Source: Scytalidium lignicola
Taxonomy: Eukaryota; Ascomycota; Leotiomycetes
DNA: 64,000 nucleotides
Assembly: GCA_002812745.2 (NCBI GenBank)
Contig: NCSJ02000013.1
Coordinates: 226,660 to 290,659, forward strand
Direction of reading: 5' to 3'
Position 1 is the stretch's first letter, and each line of letters starts with the position of its first letter. A model generated the notes under the pieces. It was not told the origin of the DNA and made no database searches. It saw nothing but the letters and a program-made list of their open reading frames with translations. A program made the position numbers and the translations under genes. Of the stretch, positions 57,191 to 64,000 are shown in pieces.

Positions 57191-60003
57191 ATGGCAATGG
57201 AACAGAATCACTTTCGCCCAGTTCTTCCTACGGGTTGCCCAGGGCCAGCTCACTTCCCTGAGCATGCTCTGCCTCCAGTACATGAATTTGGCAACTCAAC
57301 AAGCTCTTCGGATTCCATCAGAACTCAAATCCCACTTCCTTATCACCTTCCGTCCAACTACTACTGTGGAACACCACAACAGCCTGGATCGTGGGATACC
57401 CCAATTATCCCTAATGAGCCTAGACTTGGCGGAAATAATGGACATTCCAGGATGAATCCTGCTTCTCCAGCTTGGATTCCCACGGGTTTCCATCCTCCTC
57501 CACCTCCTCCTGTTAGACTTCCACCGCTTCCCCCTGCAACTCCTGGTCCTTCCCAGAATCAACAGCAATACTTTCATGGACCTAATGTGTTTGGAGGACC
57601 GATCCCGTCACTGAACAGTAACTATCCATATCCTGCCAGACCATATAACGGAAGCTCTAGTGCTCAATTCCTCCAACCTCCACCAGATCCATCTATCCAC
57701 AATTTTAGTAACATTGGACATACCCAGGATCGACACTTCAACATACCCTATGCTGAAGGCAACTACATGAACAATTACAACCCCGATCTTATATCTCTAA
57801 GTATGAATGGAAATGGATCTGTAGAAACCCCAAAAGCCTACAACCACAGCAACCTGCCTACTAGTTCTCAGGCCTATCAATCAACAACTGACAACTTTGG
57901 TTCCAACTTTCACGAGTTTTCCAATTCATACAAGCAAAATAGTGGCTATGCTGTTAACAACCAGTTCAACCCCAACAATAGTCAGAATGTACCTTATCCA
58001 GGTAACTTTCGGACCGGCTACTCCCAGCAGAATATGGTTAACAAGAAAGATACTCCATCCACAACTAGTGTCGGAACAGTCGATATGTCCGCTAGATTCA
58101 GCCAGCACGAAGCATTCAAGATTCGCGCTGCTGCCAATGCTGAGAAGCAAATGGCAATGATTGGTATCCCAAATGAGCAAGCAAGAGACAGTCAAAACGG
58201 ACCTACACCAGTGTCGAAGCATCCAGCTGGAAATTTTAACTCGGAACCTCGACCCGCAGTTGAGACTCCACTTCTTCGCTCTCGCCGTGGCCAAACCATC
58301 TCTTCAGCTGCGAGTGATCCAGCCCGGAGAACAACATCCACAGGATGGCCTACCGATGAGACACCATCTGATAGATTCACTGGAAATTCAAATGGGAGCA
58401 ACTCCAGTGGAAACACAATGGCGTTATCTCAATCTCCACCGAAGATGCGTAGTCTTGTTGCTGGAGGTGGAAATGGTGCCAGCTCTCTCACTACTATCAA
58501 TGAGGCCGACCCTTTTGTTGGAGGTTCAGGCCCTCTGATACCATTTAATGATGTCCTGGGACCCCTAGCTGCTCGTGCCAGTCAATCTATCGTACCATTT
58601 CTTAGTGGAAACAAGTCTATGAGCACTCCACTTCGTCAATTGACGCATAACGGCACTATCAAACCGAGTATTGAGATGGCGCTTGACCAAAAAAACCTGC
58701 CTTTCTCTGAGACCTGCAGACTTGCAAGGCCAAGCACAGCTGGAGTAATCAAAATCAGAAATGTAGGTTCCACATGATAAAAATAGAAATATCTAAGCAG
58801 CTAACAAAGTACAGATTCCATATTCTGTCACCCGTACAGAGGTCCTTGCATTCCTCGGCCGTAACGCCAGATTACTGAATGAGAATGAGGCTGAGCCAAT
58901 TCATATCATTATGGAGCGTGTTACCAGTAAGACTTTGGATTGTTACGCAGAGTTCACTAGCCTTGGTGAGGCAATCAATTCTGTCGAACGTTATGAGATC
59001 CACCGCAGTGGTGGTAGAGGTGGAAAACTAGGTCAACGTCATGTTGAGATTGAGCTGTCTAGTCAGGAGGCTTTAATGAAAGACCTATTCCCGAAAGCAA
59101 AGAATGTCAAATGGCAGGGTGCTCGCCCTATTATTCTTCCTCGGGATCCTGAAGATAAATACAATTCTGGTTTTCAAGGATTTACTTCTCGTGAGGAAAT
59201 GGTTATGTTGATCAAACATGTTGAATCTCCTCAACGCGTAAGTATTCAAACTTCCCAGATTTCATCACACGCTGACGGTCACAGTCTCCATTCTCGAAAG
59301 ATTGTCCTCAACGTCCATTCGAATGTCTTATTAGCACATTGACTAAGGTACGTTCAACAACCTACTCCGTGCTATACCTCATGTTAATTACATCTAGTAT
59401 CCATGGTATATGGTCGATTATATCACGATTGATGAACGCAACCGGATCCACCATGCTACCAGAGAATTGGTGACCCTCCTTATTAGCCACATTGATAGAT
59501 ACCCTGACAATATCTGTCTCACACCACAGCTTTTGAAAAGGGTTTGGAAAGCAGCACTCCGATGTCCTGGCTTCACACCATCTATGAAGGACGATATTGT
59601 GTACCTGTGTGGCATCGACGATGATACTGCTCGCATGTACGGCATCCCTCCCTATGCTCCGTTCTGGAAATACCTGTGGACCATAGGGCCTAAACCTGGT
59701 GTTCCAGATGATCTTTTAATGGTATTAACTTCTTATCTCCCCCCCTATTCAAAGATCAATGCTCACGAAGATGTCTAGTGGTACATTACAACAATTCGTG
59801 AATACACACAACCGAAGACCCAGCTCTCTCTTGCAGATCAAGCGGCGAAAGGGGCAGATGGTCGCCTTGACACCTTTAAACTCTTTGGTGATCTAGAAAA
59901 GTACATGAGTTATGGTCAAAATTTCTCCGAGCAGACTCTTAGCGCCGTTGCAAGAACCGAATGGGCCGGCATTGAGAAAGTTTTGCGAGAGGGTATGCAA
60001 TAG
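57191..60003 (+). CDS. RRM-domain RNA-binding protein with a long Pro/Asn/Ser-rich N-terminus
   Basis: Five exons (57191-58762, 58815-59237, 59285-59347, 59398-59721, 59779-60003) join in frame to 868 residues. Residues 1-515 are disordered, rich in Pro, Asn, Ser and Gly, with a poly-Pro patch (about 100-112). The RRM starts at about 519: IKIRNIPYSVTRTEV is RNP2, and KTLDCYAEFTSLGEA is the RNP1 region; a second related fold may follow (RHVEIELSSQEALMKDLF). The C-terminal part (ECLISTLTKYPWYMVDYITI, WKAALRCPGFTPSMKDDIVY) is a helical domain I know only from fungal proteins of this type. Its target RNAs and process are unknown to me. Intron 1 interrupts the RRM right after IRN, so the first exon alone lacks the domain. 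Confidence 0.85.
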
Positions 60004-60980
60004 TCTCTCAGGATTCTTGCCGTTAGNTTTTTTTTTCTCGGGTGATCTTTTTTACTGGAAAGATCTGCCTGTGAAGATCCTCGATGACTGTGGTCTCCTA
60101 CTTTAGTCTTTTTGAACAAATGCTGCTCTTTGGTGGGCACATTAGCAGTCCTGCCTGGTGATGACTTATCAGTCTCTCTCGTATCTGAAAGTCTTTTCAA
60201 AGAGCTGGCGAATATTTTATTGGCTATTGCGGTAGCACGTCTGAACCATCCATTTCACCGCATTTCGCTCTTGTTGAACTGTTATTCACTCAGCTCCTCC
60301 TACTTCCAGCTCTGCTTGAAAGCTATCGACGCTTTATAGCTAGATCGCTCTCTGATATTTTCGTATGAGAATCATTTTTAGTTCGGCATGCAGCATTTCC
60401 TGGAGTACTCCGAACTATTTTTCTCATAATTGGTGGGCTTGCGTGGAGGAGACGGGTAGCCACTTTTATTGATTTGATGGCTGATTCATTATAAAATGAA
60501 TACCTGGATGAGAGCTTATGACGGATGAAAACAATGACTGAACAGGACACTATACTTTATGACTCCAATAATACGTAGACCATAGGAGTAATAAGCAGAA
60601 TATTTATATGAATACTGTGGCTTTGAAGTTTGTAATGCGATAATTTGTTTGTGAATTTGATGAACCTCATGAAAATCTCCAGCTATAGTAGAAAGTCATT
60701 GATCTAGCCAAACTAATAATATTATTAGAGGCAAATGTGAAATATTATTAATAAGTTGCAAACTGTAAAAAAAATCTTCACTAGATCAAAGACAAGAGAA
60801 TATGTTACTGTTACGAACCCATTTCTCTACTTGCGAAATTTTTTAAGACCAAAAAATATTAAGATCACGACAACGAATAATATCTCACCACCCCACACTT
60901 CCAACGCCAGATCAAAATTCCAAGCAATTTACACTCCTAGATAATTAATAACTATAAAAAAANTAGGTATAAGAAAAACC
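60004..60980. other. intergenic, AT-rich
   Basis: 3' flank of the RRM gene, promoter of TYW3. N symbols occur at 60027 and 60963 beside T- and A-runs. No gene is seen. Confidence 0.5.
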
Positions 60981-62107
60981 ATGCCACCGCCTTCAGCCAC
61001 CTTCAATGTCAAAAAATCCACAATCTTAAACCAGCTTTCTGTTCCCGCTTCGTCTTACGACGACCTCTCCCCAAAAGGCTCTATCGACGCCGGGATCCGG
61101 GATCTAATTGATGAAATAAATGCCGTGGATGGCTTTGTGACAACCAGTAGTTGTTCCGGGAGAGTAGCTGTGTTTTTGGAGGGCGAGAGGAGGAGAGATC
61201 AGGACGAGCAGGAGAGGACAGTGGATAATGAGAGAGTTGGAGAAGATGAGGGTGAAGACGAGGAGACGAGGACGAAAGCTGGAGTTGGTGGTAAAGGAGG
61301 TGGTGGGAGGTGGCTTTTTGTGAGTCACGATGCTGTGGATTTATCTAGTTATGAATTTAGGGAGGAGAATGGTGGGATTATGACTGCGCTTGGGATGAAG
61401 AGGGTTGGGGAGGGGGAGAAAGACGTGAGAGGGTTCATGGGTCAGACACGAGACACACGGTTTATACATTTCAAGTTTGAGCCTTTTGTAAGTCTTTTTT
61501 AGCTCTGTTTATTTCTCCTTTCTTGGACTATAATTCTTTTCTTACTTCATCTCTCAGAGTTAAGGATTTGTCGAACTCCGATCAGGAATTGCAAAGCTAA
61601 CGGTCCGAGATCCTCCACATTCTCACAGATAGTCTGGCCTCAGCTCAAGCCATATTAAAAGCGGCCCTCCAAGCTGGCTTCCGAGAATCAGGCGCTATTA
61701 ATCTTACTTTACCAACTTCAACTTCCAATCCTGCCACAATCAACCCCATCGTGGCAGTTCGGTCGATGGGCCTCTCGCTTGAATCTATTATCGGCTTCCA
61801 CCACCAAGGTCAAGAGATTTGCATGGTGCCAGAGTGGCAGCTACATAACTTGGTTGAGCTTTCTAATAAAAGATTTGCGGAAAATAAGAAAAGAATAGAG
61901 AGGTTCAGAGAGTTGTTGATCGGAGGCAAGAGAACTGAGGCACTGGTAGCGAATTCTTGGGAGGATTCTGATGTCAGGAGGGAGAGGATGAGAGCCGAAG
62001 GGCTGAAGAGAAGGGAAGCTTTGAGAGAAGAAAGGGAAGAGGGTGGAATAAAAGTTAATGGAGTGATAGAAGAGCTAGGATTAGAGTTTCCTGAGGATAA
62101 TTTATGA
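60981..62107 (+). CDS. TYW3: TYW3, tRNA wybutosine-synthesising methyltransferase
   Basis: Two exons (60981-61487 and 61610-62107) join in frame (FKFEPF|ILHILTDSLASAQ) to 334 residues. TTSSCSGRVAVFLEG (about 54-68) contains the family's SSCSGR signature, GGRWLFVSHD follows an acidic insert (about 70-108), and ALQAGFRESGAINL and RSMGLSLESIIG complete the domain. TYW3 methylates the tricyclic intermediate of wybutosine at position 37 of tRNA-Phe with SAM as donor. The second exon's acceptor (cggtccgag) is the only AG after an in-frame stop and lies 8 bases after a GCTAAC branch-like site. The C-terminal tail is a Glu/Arg-rich helix. An acidic low-complexity insert may vary between species. Confidence 0.93.
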
Positions 62108-62382
62108 TTCGACGCATTTTCTTTCAGAGTCTGTCTTAGGGAGGGTCTTAGGGTTTCTAGTATCTAGGACTTATATGAGATTTAAGCTCTTTAGTGGGCT
62201 GGCTGTAATTTAGTAAGTCTATTGGTGGTGGCAATCAGTAAACTGTAAAGTTGAGGTTATATACCTATACACACCCGCATCACATATCTCCAATCCATGA
62301 TCTCATTCTATTTTATTTCTATCATGATACAAAAAAAAAAAAAGATATCACTTAATCCTACAAATCCACTTCGCCCCCCTTA

Positions 62383-63136
62383 TTATTGAATGATCTTCTC
62401 AACCCAACCTTCCTCCAACCTCCTAACCTCAATCTTAAACCTCTCAACCTCTTTCCAGCAATCCAACGGCCGCCGATCATGATCCCTCAAACACCGCACC
62501 ACATCACCCTTAGCCCTCTCGACCTCCTCGCTAACGTCATTGACTTTCTTCCGACTCTCGAGCTTCTTCTTCAACTGCTCCAGCTCATTCTGAACGCTCT
62601 CACGACCGAGTTGGCGGAGGGTGTCGCCAGCTGATTTAGCGTCGGATTGGTCTGCTGCTACTGATGACGGTGATGACGATGATGGGGAAGAGGTTGAGGA
62701 GGGGAGTTCAGGCAGCGATGAGATCCTGGCTTCGATTTCAGAGAGTTTGGCGTTGGTGGATTCTTCGAGGCGTTTTAGTTCAGCGGCCACGCGGGACTGG
62801 ACGTGGAGCTCGAGGGTTTTGGCGCGGGTGGAATCGGTCTTCAGGAAGGTAGTTCAGTTAGCTAGTTTTCGGTCTTGTTCTTTGCTTCTTTCTCTAGATT
62901 TCTAGAAGGTAGATTATGAAAATAAAGCGTTTGGGAGGGGTTATATACCTCTGGACTCGATTGCAGAGAGCTGACTAGGTCCTGGGAGAAGCGGACGGGT
63001 GTTTCGCTGGAGCGGGTGCGTACGGGTCAGTTTCTGGGCCTTCAATTGATGGACAGGAGGGGCGTGGAGTGGGGACGAACCTTGACCACACCTGGGTGGT
63101 GGGAGATGTGCTTGGTTTGGAGGGACTGGAACCCAT
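62383..63136 (-). CDS. MIC19: MIC19-type MICOS subunit (DUF1690, CHCHD3-like)
   Basis: Three exons (63136-63081, 63006-62949, 62838-62383) join in frame to 189 residues: MGSSPSKPSTSPTTQVWSS, ETPVRFSQDLVSSLQSSPE, then TDSTRAKTLELHVQSRV. Gly2 followed by Ser-rich residues fits N-myristoylation, as known for CHCHD3 and yeast Mic19. A coiled coil (about 55-150) has a Ser-rich break. The C-terminal CLRDHDRRPLDCW places two Cys ten residues apart, near the CX9C twin-Cys pattern imported by Mia40. MIC19 keeps crista junctions in the inner membrane together with Mic60. Intron 1 starts with the unusual gttcgt; using the nearer CAG|gtgtgg donor would shift the frame. Confidence 0.9.
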
Positions 63137-63934
63137 GTTGAGGGCGTGTGTGGTGGGCAATTGGGTCTGAAGTCTGATCGGGATGAATGAGCTGCATGGA
63201 AAATGTGAGGTTCCGCGATTGAGAGGCGCTTAGTCATTTCACGTGAGCGAATGGGATGATTTATTAAGGCCTTGGAATTAGGGCATCAAAAAGTTAAAAT
63301 CAGGCATGAAGTTTTTCAAGCATTTAAGTTCCTGCCTTATAATCTAGGCATTGAAATTGTGTGCATTACATAATGGATTACTGTTCCTCGCTTCGTCGGA
63401 AGGGGCCATGCGCAAAACATAAACATCTTCTCTCTCCGAACTTTCCATGGTGGCGGGTTCGATCTCTCGCACGGGCGTGTTGGTGGCTTCCTGGCTTTCG
63501 GGGCGTCGTATGATTCGGGAGATGGCAGCGGTCCTGATATCATTTGGCCATTTGCACCGCAGACTTGGCGCGCGCTGGCAATGTAACACAGTAATTAAGA
63601 TGTTGCTGGGCGGATGCAACGCCAGGAGGAGATGAGAAAGGAGCAGATCTGGAGAAGAGAAGGTGTGCTGTACCTCACATATATTGACGCAGTGTCCATC
63701 GTCGGACCACAGCAGATACGTACTGTATCGACGTATTATCGACGTATCTCACAGCAGGATGACAGTACTGTACAGTAAATGACAACGTAAACGACAACAC
63801 GACAGCAACTTTAGCCTCATTCGAGCTTATCTTTCTACCAATCTTCTTCAAATCTGACCGGTAGAGGAGATCCGTCGAGACCAATCTTGAGTCATCTCTC
63901 GTCCTATCAAATCTCTTGATGTTGTTTCTGTTTC
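63137..63934. other. intergenic, right edge
   Basis: Upstream of MIC19 (-) and of a possible plus-strand gene at the edge. It contains a tandem 11-bp repeat and an ACAGTACTGT palindrome near 63726-63772. No coding frame is supported. Confidence 0.5.
63726..63747. repeat. perfect tandem 11-bp repeat, two copies
   Basis: TATCGACGTAT occurs twice in a row. Each copy contains a TCGA and an ACGT core. An ACAGTACTGT palindrome lies 16 bases further on (63763-63772). Confidence 0.85.
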
Positions 63935-64000
63935 ATGGCAAACCGCCCGAGCCAGCCACAACCAACCGATGGCCCCCCGCTCAGCCACTCAGACTTCGGC
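63935..64000 (+). CDS. possible start of a gene continuing beyond the window
   Basis: An ATG opens 22 codons (MANRPSQPQPTDGPPLSHSD) that run to the edge without stop. The Pro/Ser/Gln-rich start is plausible for a fungal protein but is too short to identify. It may also be chance. Confidence 0.3.
   Translation, partial: MANRPSQPQPTDGPPLSHSDFG

Noticed and set aside
63451..63476. GGGTTCGATC on the plus strand, resembling a tRNA B box
   Set aside because: The flanking bases do not form a T stem and no acceptor or D arm can be drawn.

Overview
The window is nuclear DNA of a filamentous ascomycete (Pezizomycotina). The genes carry short introns with GT..AG ends and CTAAC/CTGAC-like branch sites. 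The proteins are typical of that group: a long-tailed annexin, a chitin-binding glyoxal oxidase, an F-box protein and a kelch membrane protein. A leotiomycete (Helotiales-like) host is my best guess from familiarity with such proteins; nothing here proves it. I see no rRNA, CRISPR array, virus or intact transposon. At least sixteen isolated N symbols occur, nearly all at the edge of a homopolymer, so local length errors should be expected.

Layout. 1-11 kb: a gamma-glutamylcyclotransferase-like protein (-), a large kelch/single-pass membrane protein (-), a DUF1330-like protein (+), ribosomal protein uS10/S20 with four introns (+), and a ketopantoate reductase (-). 11-15 kb: an AT-rich stretch with a duplicated 48-bp segment and two tRNA-like Pol III units (-), then a YAE1-type protein (+). 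15-22 kb: a secreted copper-radical (glyoxal) oxidase with two chitin-binding modules (+), a long-tailed annexin (+), and the C-terminal exon of GPI2/PIG-C (-) whose upstream exons I cannot find. 22.4-39.1 kb: almost 17 kb with no recognisable gene, rich in short tandem repeats and TACAGTA/TACTGTA motifs.

39-47 kb: a seven-exon F-box protein (+), a SAM methyltransferase (-), and EFR3, the plasma-membrane anchor for PI 4-kinase (-). 48-52 kb: an MFS drug/H+ antiporter-type transporter (+) and the F1-ATPase assembly factor ATP12 (+). 52-56 kb: the proteasomal deubiquitinase UBP6 (-), divergent from ARPC4 of the Arp2/3 complex (+), whose first coding exon is only the ATG. 57-63 kb: a Pro/Asn-rich RRM protein (+), the wybutosine enzyme TYW3 (+) and the MICOS subunit MIC19 (-). 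A possible gene start lies at the right edge.

Most genes are single-copy housekeeping genes (translation, tRNA modification, mitochondria, ubiquitin, actin, GPI anchors, phosphoinositides). There is no clear metabolic or defence cluster. I joined exons by hand and checked that every splice keeps frame. The least ordinary parts are the apparently headless GPI2 next to the gene desert, the two tRNA-like units with odd anticodon loops, and the extreme exon structures of ARPC4 and the F-box gene.
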